Below, piece by piece: positions 5,777 to 13,506 of a stretch of 13,528 nt of DNA. This DNA comes from an uncultured Paracoccaceae bacterium (GTDB taxonomy: Bacteria > Pseudomonadota > Alphaproteobacteria > Rhodobacterales > Rhodobacteraceae): assembly GCA_937952085.1 (NCBI GenBank), contig CALFYQ010000116.1, forward strand, positions 1-13,528, given 5' to 3'. The position numbers and the translations under genes are program-made. Every line of letters begins with the position of its first letter. Within the stretch, counting starts at the first letter, position 1. Below the pieces are notes generated by a model. It was given only the letters and a program-made list of their open reading frames with translations. It ran no database searches and was not told the DNA's origin.

Positions 5777-8533
5777 ATGGGCGGGGCGGCGGCGGCCGCC
5801 GCGACGGAAGAGCGCCGGCCGGCCGAGGCGCTGGCCATCAAGCTCGCCGCCGCGGCCAAGGCGAAGGACAAGCGAGCGGCCGGCGTCGCGGCGCTGGCGG
5901 AATCGCTGGAGGCGGGGCGGCGCGCCGCGCTGGCGAAGCTCGGCGGCGCGCGGGATTCCGGGCCGCGGGTGGCGCGGGCGCTGGCCGAGGCGACCGACCT
6001 CGCGGTGCAGGGCGCGCTCGCCTTCGCGACGACGGCGCTTCACCCCAACCATGCGCGGGATGCGAGCGAGGGCTTCGCGGTGCTCGCCGTCGGCGGCTAT
6101 GGCCGCGGCGAGATGGCGCCCTTTTCCGACGTGGATCTTCTCTTCCTGATCCCCGGCAAGAAGACCGCCTGGATCGAGCAGGCGATCGAGGCGACGCTCT
6201 ATCTCCTCTGGGACCTGAAGCTGAAGGTGGGCCAGTCGGTCCGCTCCATCTCGGAATGCAAGCGGCAGGCGCGCGGGGACATCACGATCCGCACCACGCT
6301 TCTGGAGAAGCGGCACATCTGGGGCGACGAGGCGCTTTCGGACAGGCTGAAGGCGGAGCTGAGGAAGCTCTTCCACGCCACCGGGCCGGAATTCGTCGAG
6401 GCCAAGCTCGCCGAGCGGGACGCCCGCCATTCCCGGCAGGGCGGCTCCCGCTACCTGGTCGAGCCGAACGTGAAGGAGGGCAAGGGCGGGCTTCGCGACC
6501 TCCAGACCCTCTACTGGCTGGCGAAATACGTCTACGACGCGGAGGAGCCTGCGGAGCTGATCGAGAAGGGCGTCCTCAAGGCGGAGGAGGCGGAGGTGTT
6601 CGCCGCCGCGTCCTCCTTCCTCTGGACGGTGCGCTGCCATCTCCATGACCTCGCGGGGCGGGCGCAGGAGCAGCTCACCTTCGACTTCCAGGTCGAGATC
6701 GCGAAGCGGCTCGGCTTCGAGGCGCAGGGCGGCAAGCGCGCCGTCGAGGTCTTCATGCAGCGCTATTTCCGCCATGCGAAGGATGTGGGCGATCTCACCC
6801 GCTTCTTCTGCGCGGCGCTGGAGGCGGACCAGAAGAAGCCGCGGCCGGGGCTCGGCCGGCTGATGCGGGCCTTCTCCTTCGGGGCCGGGCGGGAGGACCC
6901 GATCGGCCTCTACTTCCGCGACGGGCGGCTCGACGTCGCCGACGAGCGCTGGTTCGACGAGGACCCGATCAACATCCTCCGCATCTTCGAGGAGGGGCTG
7001 CGCACCGGCGCGCTGATCCACCCGAACGCGCACCGGATGGTGGCGCGCAAGCTCCACCTGATCGACGACGCCTTCCGCGCCGACCCGGAGGCGAACCGCA
7101 TCTTCCTCGGCCTGATGGAGCCGAAGGGGGACCCGGAGCGGGCGCTCAGGCGCATGAACGAAACCGGCGTTCTCGGCGCCTTCGTGCCCGAATTCGACCG
7201 GATCGTCTCGCTCATGCAGTTCAACATGTACCACTCCTACACGGTGGACGAGCACACGATCCTCGCCGTCGGCAGCCTGAAGCGGCTGGCCGGGGGCGAG
7301 CTGATCCAGGACCTGCCGGTGGCGAGCGAGATCATCGCCAAGGGCGTGGACATGCTCGTCCTCAGCCTCGCGCTCTTCTTCCACGACATCGGCAAGGGCC
7401 AGGCGCGGCCGCACGAGGAGGTGGGGGCCGAGGTCGCGGCGCGTGTCTGCGCCCGGTTCGGGCTCGACGCGGGGCGGACGGAACTGGTGGAATGGCTGGT
7501 GCGCCATCACCTCCTGATGTCCGACGTCGCCCAGAAGCGGGACATCTCGGACCCGGCGACGGTGCGCGCCTTCGCCGACCAGGTGCGAAGCGTGGAGCGG
7601 CTGAAGCTCCTCCTCGTGCTGACCGCGCTCGACATCCGGGCGGTGGGGCCGAATGTCTGGAACAACTGGAAGGCGCAGCTTCTGCGCAATCTGCATTCCG
7701 ACACGCTGGCGCTTCTCGCGGTCGGGCATGAGGGCGTCTCGCGGGCCAGCCGGGTGGAGGAGGCGAAGAGCCGGCTCCGCACCCGCCTCGCCCACTGGAA
7801 GAAGGAGGACGTGGAGGACTGGATCGCCCGCCACTATCCGCCCTTCTGGCTCGGCCTCGACGCCGAGACGCATGAGCGGATGGCCGAGATGGCCCGGACC
7901 GCGAAGATCGACCAGGTCAATTCCCGCTTCGACGACGACCCGAGCCGCGACGCGACGCGCTGCTCCTTCTACATGCTGGACCATCCCGGCCTCTTCTCCC
8001 GCATCGCGGGGGCGCTGGCGCTGGCCGGGGCCTCGGTGCGGGACGCGCGCGTCTTCACCTCGTCCGACGGGATGACCACCGCCGTCTTCTGGGTGCAGGA
8101 CCGCGAGGGCCGCCCGTTCGAGGCGTCCGAGCATGAGCGGATGAAGAAGTCGATCCACCGGGCGCTCCGCGGCGAATACGTCGCCCGCGACGCGCTGAAG
8201 CCGAAGCGCGAGCTCCGCAAGCGCGAGCGGCCCTTCGACGTGCCGACCACGATCACCTTCGACAACGAAAGCTCCGACCTCTACACGGTCATCGAGGTCG
8301 ACACGCGGGACCGGGTGGGCCTGCTCTACGACCTCACGCGCGCGCTCTCCGCGGCGAGCCTCAACATCGTCTCGGCGGTCGTGACCACCTATGGCGAGCA
8401 GGCGGTCGACAGCTTCTATGTGAAGGACCTGTTCGGGTTGAAGATCCGCACCGCGGCGAAGCAGAAGCAGATCGAGACGCGGCTCCGCGAGGCGATCCGG
8501 CGGGCCGCCGACGAGGCGGAGGCCGCCGATTGA
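5777..8533 (+). CDS. glnD: Bifunctional PII uridylyltransferase/uridylyl-removing enzyme
   Basis: GlnD senses glutamine and adds or removes UMP on PII proteins (GlnB/GlnK), setting glutamine synthetase activity and NtrBC signalling. The 918-aa length is close to E. coli GlnD (890 aa). Domains in order: an Ala-rich N-terminus; the nucleotidyltransferase domain with GGYGRGE at 106-112 and the metal-binding SDVD at 117-120; the GlnD helical linker (RYLVEPNVKEGKGGLRDLQT); the HD hydrolase domain with HDIGKG at 536-541, H546 and HH at 577-578; and two ACT domains starting at about 732 (YMLDHPGLFSRIAGAL) and 836 (YTVIEVDTRDRVGLLYDLT). All catalytic motifs appear intact, so both activities are expected. 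The ATG at 5777 follows GGGAG with suitable spacing. It is 14 bp after the LpoA-like gene and overlaps murJ by 4 bp, so these three genes probably form one transcript. glnD next to murJ is a common alphaproteobacterial arrangement. Confidence 0.97.
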   Translation: MGGAAAAAATEERRPAEALAIKLAAAAKAKDKRAAGVAALAESLEAGRRAALAKLGGARDSGPRVARALAEATDLAVQGALAFATTALHPNHARDASEGFAVLAVGGYGRGEMAPFSDVDLLFLIPGKKTAWIEQAIEATLYLLWDLKLKVGQSVRSISECKRQARGDITIRTTLLEKRHIWGDEALSDRLKAELRKLFHATGPEFVEAKLAERDARHSRQGGSRYLVEPNVKEGKGGLRDLQTLYWLAKYVYDAEEPAELIEKGVLKAEEAEVFAAASSFLWTVRCHLHDLAGRAQEQLTFDFQVEIAKRLGFEAQGGKRAVEVFMQRYFRHAKDVGDLTRFFCAALEADQKKPRPGLGRLMRAFSFGAGREDPIGLYFRDGRLDVADERWFDEDPINILRIFEEGLRTGALIHPNAHRMVARKLHLIDDAFRADPEANRIFLGLMEPKGDPERALRRMNETGVLGAFVPEFDRIVSLMQFNMYHSYTVDEHTILAVGSLKRLAGGELIQDLPVASEIIAKGVDMLVLSLALFFHDIGKGQARPHEEVGAEVAARVCARFGLDAGRTELVEWLVRHHLLMSDVAQKRDISDPATVRAFADQVRSVERLKLLLVLTALDIRAVGPNVWNNWKAQLLRNLHSDTLALLAVGHEGVSRASRVEEAKSRLRTRLAHWKKEDVEDWIARHYPPFWLGLDAETHERMAEMARTAKIDQVNSRFDDDPSRDATRCSFYMLDHPGLFSRIAGALALAGASVRDARVFTSSDGMTTAVFWVQDREGRPFEASEHERMKKSIHRALRGEYVARDALKPKRELRKRERPFDVPTTITFDNESSDLYTVIEVDTRDRVGLLYDLTRALSAASLNIVSAVVTTYGEQAVDSFYVKDLFGLKIRTAAKQKQIETRLREAIRRAADEAEAAD
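8517..8522 (+). promoter_or_regulatory. Ribosome binding site for the TTG start of murJ
   Basis: CGGAGG lies inside the last glnD codons, 7 bp before the TTG at 8530-8532. The TTG overlaps the glnD stop codon as TTGA. The site supports the unusual start and suggests that terminating ribosomes re-initiate on murJ. Confidence 0.7.
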
Positions 8534-10095
8534 CCGAGGCGCCGGCGCGGCCGATCCGGCTTCTGCGCAGTTTCGCCACGGTCGGCTCCTGGACCATGGC
8601 GAGCCGCGTTCTCGGCTTCGTGCGGGATGCGATGATCGCCGCGCTGCTTGGGGCCGGACCGGCGGCGGATGCGTTCTTCGTCGCCTTTCGCCTCCCGAAC
8701 ATGTTCCGCCGCTTCTTCGCGGAAGGCGCGTTCAACATGGCCTTCGTGCCGCTCTTCTCGAAGCGGCTGGAGGCGGGGGAGGATGCGCGGGGCTTCGCCG
8801 AGGAGGCGCTGGCGGGGCTTTCCTTCATCCTTCTCCTCATCACCGCGGCGGCGCTGGTCTTCATGCCGGCGCTGGTCTTCCTGCTCGCGGCCGGCTTCGC
8901 GGACGACCCGGCGCGGTTCGACCCGGCGGTGCTCTATGGCCGCATCCAGTTCCCCTATCTCCTCTGCATGGCGCTGACGGCGCTCTTTTCCGGCGTTCTC
9001 AACGCGCTCGGGCGGTTCGCGGCGCCGGCGGCGGCGCCGCTGCTGCTGAACGGCCTCACCATCGCCTCGATGGGGTTCGCCGCGTCGACCGAAGGGTCGG
9101 TCGGCGCCGCGCTTTCGGTGGGGGTGCTCGCCTCGGGCTTCGCGCAGGTCTGGCTGGTGGCCTGGGCGGCGCGGCGCGAAGGCTTCTCGCTGCGCCTTCG
9201 TCAGCCGCGCTGGACGCCGGCCATGCGCCGGCTGGTGCGGCTGGGCGTGCCCGGCGTTCTGGCGGGCGGCGTGGCGCAGATCAACATCCTCGTCGGCACG
9301 ATGATCGCCAGCTTCTTCGCCGGCGCGGTCTCCTGGCTCTCCTACGCCGACCGGCTCTATCAGCTTCCGCTTGGCGTGGTGGGCGTGGCGATCGGCGTGG
9401 TGCTGCTGCCGGAGCTTTCGCGCCGGGCGGCGGCCGGCGACATGGCCGGGGCGCGCGACGCGTTCTGCCGGGCGGCGGAGTTCTCGCTGATCCTGACGCT
9501 TCCGGCGACGGCCGGGCTGGCGGCGCTGGCGGAGCCGCTTTCGGCCGTCCTCTTCGGCCGCGGCGCCTTCAGCGCGGAGGATGTGGACGCGGTGGGCGCG
9601 GCGACCCTGCTCTATGCGCTGGGGCTGCCCGCCTATGTGCTTCAGCGGGTGGTCCAGCCCGCCTTCTTCGCGCGCGAGGACACGCGGACGCCGCTGCGCT
9701 GCGCGATGGTCTCCGTGGCGGTGAACACGGCGATTTCCGCCGGGGGCGCGCCGCTTTTCGGGTGGTTGGCGATTCCGGTCGGCACGGCGGTGGCGGGGTG
9801 GCTCAACCTCTGGATGCTCTGGCGCGCGGCGCGGCGGTTCGGCGACGCCACGGCGCCGGACGAGCGGCTTCGGGCGCGGGCCCCGCTGATGGTCGCCTCG
9901 TCGCTGATCATGGCGGCCGCGCTCCTCGCCGGCGCGTGGCGGCTCGACGCGGCGCTCTCGGCGCCGGGGCTCCGCTATCTCGCGCTCTTCGGCCTCGTCC
10001 TCGCCGGCGGCGCGATCTACTTCGCGGCGGCCTTCGGGCTTGGCGCGGTGCGGATGACGGATCTGCGGGCCGGGTTCCGGAAGGGGCGGCGCTAG
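8530..10095 (+). CDS. murJ: Lipid II flippase MurJ
   Basis: MurJ is the inner-membrane flippase of the MOP superfamily that moves lipid-linked peptidoglycan precursor to the periplasmic face. The 521-aa protein has many hydrophobic segments, consistent with the usual 14 membrane helices. The N-terminal signature is unmistakable: SRVLGFVRDAMIAALLGAG at about 25-43, then ADAFFVAFRLPNMFRRFFAEGAFNMAFVP at about 47-74. It carries the Arg and Asp residues that line the central cavity in studied homologues. Later blocks such as SWLSYADRLYQLPLGVVGVAIG and VVQPAFFAREDTRTP are equally typical. The start is TTG, overlapping the glnD stop by 4 bp, with CGGAGG 7 bp upstream; the next Met would cut into the conserved first helix. 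It is the last gene of the LpoA-like/glnD/murJ run. A GC-rich hairpin follows 15 bp after the stop. Confidence 0.96.
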   Translation: MTEAPARPIRLLRSFATVGSWTMASRVLGFVRDAMIAALLGAGPAADAFFVAFRLPNMFRRFFAEGAFNMAFVPLFSKRLEAGEDARGFAEEALAGLSFILLLITAAALVFMPALVFLLAAGFADDPARFDPAVLYGRIQFPYLLCMALTALFSGVLNALGRFAAPAAAPLLLNGLTIASMGFAASTEGSVGAALSVGVLASGFAQVWLVAWAARREGFSLRLRQPRWTPAMRRLVRLGVPGVLAGGVAQINILVGTMIASFFAGAVSWLSYADRLYQLPLGVVGVAIGVVLLPELSRRAAAGDMAGARDAFCRAAEFSLILTLPATAGLAALAEPLSAVLFGRGAFSAEDVDAVGAATLLYALGLPAYVLQRVVQPAFFAREDTRTPLRCAMVSVAVNTAISAGGAPLFGWLAIPVGTAVAGWLNLWMLWRAARRFGDATAPDERLRARAPLMVASSLIMAAALLAGAWRLDAALSAPGLRYLALFGLVLAGGAIYFAAAFGLGAVRMTDLRAGFRKGRR

Positions 10096-10109
10096 GCGGA
10101 GAGGGGCGG

Positions 10110-10135
10110 GCGCGGCCCGGACCGGGCGGGCGCGC
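10110..10135 (+). terminator. Possible terminator hairpin after murJ
   Basis: GCGCG (10110-10114) pairs with CGCGC (10131-10135), and GCCC (10115-10118) pairs with GGGC (10124-10127). This gives a GC stem with a 5-nt loop and a 3-nt GGG bulge. It starts 15 bp after the murJ stop. There is no T-run, so it is a weak terminator candidate by sequence alone. The rest of the 205-bp gap before the aidB homologue shows nothing I can name apart from the extended -10 site. Confidence 0.35.
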
Positions 10136-10266
10136 AAGCGGAGGCCGAAGACGGGCGCCGCCTGAACCGACATCGCCCAAATCGGGCCGGCGCTACGGAA
10201 GTCTCCGAGAGCGAAGGAGGCGGAGCCGGGCGACGCGACGGCGCCCGCGCGGGCCGGTTGCGCCGG

Positions 10267-10275
10267 TGCTATGCT
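10267..10275 (+). promoter_or_regulatory. Possible extended -10 promoter for the aidB homologue
   Basis: TGCTATGCT matches the extended -10 pattern TGnTAtgcT. It would start transcription near 10282, about 20 bp before the ATG. No good -35 hexamer lies 17 bp upstream, and no Ada-type binding box is recognisable. The call is tentative. Confidence 0.3.
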
Positions 10276-10300
10276 CTCCGGAAAACGCCGGAGGAAGCCG

Positions 10301-11923
10301 ATGAACGCCGCCCCGCCCCGCGCCCGGCTCGCGACGCACGAGGTCGCCAACCAGCCGCCGCCCTATGAGGACCGGAACCTCTATCTCGAGGATCGGGCGC
10401 TCCGCGACGCGGTGCGGCGAGAGGCGGGGGACTGGCTCGACTCCGCCGCCGCGCAGCTCGGCGCCGCGGCGGGCTCGGCCGAGGTGCTGGCGCTCGGCGA
10501 CGAGGCGAACCGGCGGCCGCCCGAGCTGAAGCAGTTCGATCGCTGGGGCCGGCGGCTGGACGAGGTCGTCTTCCATCCAGCATATCACCGCCTGATGGCG
10601 CTGGCGATGGACCACCGGATCCACGACATCGCCTGGTCGGCGCCCGGCCCCGCGCCCCATGCCGGCCATGCCGCGCTTCTCGCGCTTTTCACCGAGGCCG
10701 AGGCGGGGACGATGTGCCCCGTCAACATGACCTACGCCGCCGCGCCGGCGCTCCGCTCCGACGCCGCGGGCCGGCCCTGGGCGGAGAAGCTGGTGGGCGG
10801 GCGCTACGACGCGCCGCTCCGGCCCTTCGCGGAGAAGGCGGGCGTCACCGTCGGCATGGCGATGACCGAAAAACAGGGCGGCTCGGACGTGCGCGCCAAC
10901 GCCACGATGGCGGCGCCGGACGGCGAAGGCTTCCGGCTGACCGGGCACAAGTGGTTCTGCTCGGCGCCGATGTCGGACGCCTTCCTGACGCTGGCGCAGG
11001 GGCCGGGCGGGCTCACCTGCTTCCTCGTCCCCCGCATCCTGCCGGACGGAGAGCGGAACGGGGTCCAGGTGATGCGGCTGAAGGAAAAGCTTGGCAACAA
11101 GGCCAACGCCTCCTCCGAGATCGAGTATCACGGCGCCTGGGCGGAGCGGCTCGGCGAGCCGGGGCGCGGCGTCAACGCGATCATCGAGATGGTCCATCAC
11201 ACGCGGCTCGGCACCATCTCCGGCACGCTCGGGATCATGCGGCGGGCGCTGGCGGAGGCGGTCCACCATGTCTCGCACCGGCGGGCCTTCCAGCGGCGGC
11301 TGATCGACCAGCCGGCGATGCGCGGGGTGATCGCCGACCTTCAGGTCGAATACGAGGCGGCGGCGGCGCTGGTGATCCATGTCGCGGCGCGGTTCGACGC
11401 GGAGACGCCGGAAGGCCGGGCCTATGCGCGGCTGGCGGTGGCGCTGGCGAAGTATCTCCTCACCAAGCGCTGCCCGAACTTCGTCTACGAGTGCATGGAG
11501 TGCCTCGGCGGCGCCGGCTATGTCGAGGAGGGGCCGCTCCCGCGCTATTTCCGCGAAAGCCCGCTCAACGCGATCTGGGAAGGTTCCGGCAACGTCATCG
11601 CGCTCGACGCGCTGCGGACGCTGGCGCGCGCGCCGGAGGCGGCGGAGGGGCTGATCGCGGAGCTGGCGGCGGCGGGCGGGGGGCTGGCCGACGAGGCGAA
11701 GGCGATCCTCGCGGCGCGGCCCGGCGAGGCGGCGGCTCGGCATGTGGCGGAGCGGCTCGCGCTGCTCCTCCAGGCGGCGCTCCTCGCGCGGCACGGGCCG
11801 GCGGCGGTCTCCGACGCCTTCGCGGCGACGCGGCTCTCGGGCGGCGCGCTCACCTTCGGCGCGGCGGCGGGCCGGGCGGATGTGGACGGCGTGCTGGAGC
11901 GCGTCGGGCCATGCGGGTTCTGA
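10301..11923 (+). CDS. aidB: AidB-type acyl-CoA dehydrogenase homologue
   Basis: This is a 540-aa FAD-containing protein of the AidB branch of the acyl-CoA dehydrogenase superfamily (E. coli AidB is 541 aa, part of the adaptive response to DNA alkylation). The AidB-specific N-terminus is clear: HEVANQPPPYEDRNLYLEDRAL, then RRPPELKQFDRWGRRLDEVVFHPAYHRLM. Core blocks include GTMCPVNMTYAA, the flavin-binding MTEKQGGSDV at 188-197, TGHKWFCSAPMSDAFL, LKEKLGNKANASSEIEYHGA, and IWEGSGN with Glu427 in the position of the family's catalytic base. AidB proteins have little dehydrogenase activity toward ordinary acyl-CoAs and bind DNA; whether this one does is unknown. The frame is open from 10271, but ATG 10301 is preferred because GGAGG (10290-10294) lies 6 bp before it. 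The end overlaps the monooxygenase gene by 13 bp. Orthology is strong; a role in alkylation repair here is inferred. Confidence 0.9.
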   Translation: MNAAPPRARLATHEVANQPPPYEDRNLYLEDRALRDAVRREAGDWLDSAAAQLGAAAGSAEVLALGDEANRRPPELKQFDRWGRRLDEVVFHPAYHRLMALAMDHRIHDIAWSAPGPAPHAGHAALLALFTEAEAGTMCPVNMTYAAAPALRSDAAGRPWAEKLVGGRYDAPLRPFAEKAGVTVGMAMTEKQGGSDVRANATMAAPDGEGFRLTGHKWFCSAPMSDAFLTLAQGPGGLTCFLVPRILPDGERNGVQVMRLKEKLGNKANASSEIEYHGAWAERLGEPGRGVNAIIEMVHHTRLGTISGTLGIMRRALAEAVHHVSHRRAFQRRLIDQPAMRGVIADLQVEYEAAAALVIHVAARFDAETPEGRAYARLAVALAKYLLTKRCPNFVYECMECLGGAGYVEEGPLPRYFRESPLNAIWEGSGNVIALDALRTLARAPEAAEGLIAELAAAGGGLADEAKAILAARPGEAAARHVAERLALLLQAALLARHGPAAVSDAFAATRLSGGALTFGAAAGRADVDGVLERVGPCGF

Positions 11924-12972
11924 TCGTCGGGGCCGGGCCGACCGGGCTGACCGCGGCGGTGGAGCTGGCCCGGCGCGGGCTGATCGCCGAGATCGTCGAG
12001 CGGCGGGAGGCGCCCTCGCCGCTCTCCCGCGCCGTCGGGATCACGCCGCGGAGCCTTGCGATCCTCTCGCCTTCGGGGGCGGCGGAAGCGATCCTCCGCG
12101 AGGGCGCGCCGCTGGAGACGGCGCGCATCCACCGCGGCGCGCGGCTTCTTTTCGAGCTGCCGGCGCGGTCGGAACGGGCGCCCTTCCCCCACATGATCGC
12201 CCTGCCGCAGGACCGGACGGAGGCGGCGCTGCTCGATGCGCTCGCCCGCCATGGCGGCGCGGTGGGTTGGGGGCGCGAGTTGGCCGAGGCACGGGAGGAG
12301 GCGGGGCGCGTCGTCGCCCGATTCGCCGATGGCGGCGAGGCGGCCTATGACCTCGTCCTCGGCGCGGACGGCGTGCGGAGCCGGGTGCGCGACGCCGCCG
12401 GGATCGCCTTCGACGGGATCGACCTGCCGGAGGAATGGTCGATCGCGGATGTCGAGGCGGCGGGCTGGCCGCATGAGCGCGCCTTCGCGATCTTCACCGG
12501 AGAGGCGGGGGAGATCGCCGTCGTCGCCCCGCTCGGCGGCGGGCGCTACCGGGTGATCGCGGACCGGCCGGGCGCCCTTGCCCGCCTGCCGCTGAAGATC
12601 GAGGCGACGCGGGTGCGCGCCGAACGCTCCTTCCGGATCTCGGTGCGGCAGGCGGCGCGCTACGAGGCGGGGCGGCTCCATCTCGCCGGCGACGCGGCGC
12701 ATTGCCATTCGCCGGTCGGCGGGCGCGGTATGAATCTCGGCATCTCCGACGCCGCCGCCTTCGCCGAGGCGTTGGCGGCCGGGCGGCTGGCGGGCTGGTC
12801 CGCGGCGCGCCACGCCGAGGGGAAGGCCACCATCGCGATGACCGAGCGCGGCCGCCGGCTGATGACGGACCCGTCCGGCTTCGGCCGGGCGCGGCGGCGC
12901 CTCGTCTTCGCCGCGCTCGCCGCCCTGCCGCCGCTCCGGCGCCGGCTCGGCCGCCTTGCGGTAGAATTGTAG
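11911..12972 (+). CDS. FAD-dependent monooxygenase (PHBH fold)
   Basis: This 353-aa flavoprotein is of the para-hydroxybenzoate hydroxylase class (FAD_binding_3 type), which inserts one oxygen atom into a substrate using NAD(P)H and O2. The three class signatures are present: the dinucleotide-binding VGAGPTGL with Gly7/9/12 and Glu30 at the end of strand 2; the DG motif LGADGVRSRVR with Asp153-Gly154; and the GD motif LAGDAAHCHSPVGGRGMN with Gly260-Asp261. The protein is shorter than many relatives (about 390 aa or more) and stops soon after the GD-motif helix, so the C-terminal domain is small. The ATG at 11911 lies inside the end of the aidB homologue (13-bp overlap), implying translational coupling. 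The frame is open upstream but reads antisense-like, low-complexity sequence there. The substrate cannot be read from the sequence; UbiH-like or aromatic-hydroxylase roles are both possible. Confidence 0.88.
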   Translation: MRVLIVGAGPTGLTAAVELARRGLIAEIVERREAPSPLSRAVGITPRSLAILSPSGAAEAILREGAPLETARIHRGARLLFELPARSERAPFPHMIALPQDRTEAALLDALARHGGAVGWGRELAEAREEAGRVVARFADGGEAAYDLVLGADGVRSRVRDAAGIAFDGIDLPEEWSIADVEAAGWPHERAFAIFTGEAGEIAVVAPLGGGRYRVIADRPGALARLPLKIEATRVRAERSFRISVRQAARYEAGRLHLAGDAAHCHSPVGGRGMNLGISDAAAFAEALAAGRLAGWSAARHAEGKATIAMTERGRRLMTDPSGFGRARRRLVFAALAALPPLRRRLGRLAVEL

Positions 12973-13047
12973 GCGGAAAGGGGGCTTACGTTGAAAATAT
13001 TGAAGAGTGTATTTTTGATAGCGGCGATACAGATTCTTAGCGGCCGC

Positions 13048-13076
13048 TTGCGCCGGATTGAAAACCGCACTATACT
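13048..13076 (+). promoter_or_regulatory. Probable sigma-70 promoter of the cold-shock gene
   Basis: TTGCGC (13048-13053) and TATACT (13071-13076) are separated by exactly 17 bp. The expected transcription start near 13083 gives a leader of about 120 nt, similar in scale to the long leaders of cspA-type mRNAs. A second, weaker candidate (TTGAAA at 12991-12996 with TTGATA at 13015-13020) lies upstream. Confidence 0.6.
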
Positions 13077-13128
13077 AAGCGTTGCTAACGTTACTCTCTA
13101 TCGAACCGCTGCTTCCGTTCTACGGCAC

Positions 13129-13181
13129 TCAGTCGATCGATCCAGACTGACAACGCCGGGCCGCCGCATCCTGCGGGCGGC
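13129..13181 (+). promoter_or_regulatory. Structured 5' leader of the cold-shock gene (two stem-loops)
   Basis: The first hairpin is TCAGTC (13129-13134) with GACTGA (13145-13150), a perfect 6-bp stem with a 10-nt loop. The second is GCCGCCGCA (13160-13168) with TGCGGGCGGC (13172-13181), 9 bp with one bulged G and a TCC loop. The second ends 9 bp before the AGGAGA ribosome binding site. Long structured leaders control translation of cspA-type mRNAs with temperature; that this one does so is inferred. Confidence 0.45.
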
Positions 13182-13202
13182 GAAAGAACAGGAGACACGG
13201 AC

Positions 13203-13409
13203 ATGGCCGCTGGCACCGTGAAATGGTTCAATCCGACCAAGGGTTTTGGCTTCATCGAGCCGGAGAATGGCGGGAAGGACGTCTTCGTCCACATCTCGGC
13301 CGTGGAACGCGCCGGTCTGACGACGCTCGCTGACGCCCAGAAAGTCACCTTCGACATCGAAGCTGGCCGTGACGGCCGTCAGTCCGCGATCAACATCGTT
13401 CTGGCCTGA
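13203..13409 (+). CDS. Cold-shock protein, CspA family
   Basis: This 68-aa single-domain nucleic-acid-binding protein has the five-stranded OB fold that binds single-stranded RNA and DNA and acts as an RNA chaperone. It contains GTVKWFN at 4-10, the RNP1 motif KGFGFI at 13-18 and the RNP2 motif VFVHI at 27-31. The C-terminal strand is QSAINIVLA. The length is standard for the family. The start at 13203 has AGGAGA about 8 bp upstream. It is preceded by an AT-rich promoter region and a structured leader, and followed 10 bp later by a strong hairpin, so it is probably transcribed alone. Alphaproteobacteria carry several csp paralogues, so no specific symbol is given. Whether it is cold-induced cannot be judged from the protein, but the long leader is suggestive. 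Confidence 0.96.
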   Translation: MAAGTVKWFNPTKGFGFIEPENGGKDVFVHISAVERAGLTTLADAQKVTFDIEAGRDGRQSAINIVLA

Positions 13410-13419
13410 CACGCGCACT

Positions 13420-13445
13420 GCCGAGCGGCGTCCGCGCCGCTCGGC
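13420..13445 (+). terminator. Hairpin terminator candidate after the cold-shock gene
   Basis: GCCGAGCGGCG (13420-13430) pairs perfectly with CGCCGCTCGGC (13435-13445) around a TCCG loop, an 11-bp GC-rich stem starting 10 bp after the stop. No T-run follows, which is common in GC-rich alphaproteobacteria, so termination may be partial and allow reading into the next gene. Confidence 0.6.
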
Positions 13446-13506
13446 GATCCGTTCCGTGCGCCTCGGCTCCGCCGGGCTGCCGCCCGCGGCGAAAAGGAGG
13501 CGCGAA

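Noticed and set aside
5537..8158. 873-codon open frame on the minus strand opposite glnD.
   Set aside because: It is a high-GC shadow: low-complexity Arg/Glu/His-rich sequence with no domain motifs, opposite a gene with full catalytic signatures.
8416..10350. 644-codon open frame on the minus strand opposite murJ.
   Set aside because: Same reason: very Arg-rich antisense frame, no recognisable family, opposite a clear membrane protein gene.
10193..11794. 533-codon minus-strand frame opposite the aidB homologue.
   Set aside because: Composition is typical of an antisense shadow and there is no ribosome binding site or motif support.
13091..13418. Minus-strand frames opposite the cold-shock gene.
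   Set aside because: No ribosome binding site or family motif; they mirror the cold-shock coding sequence.
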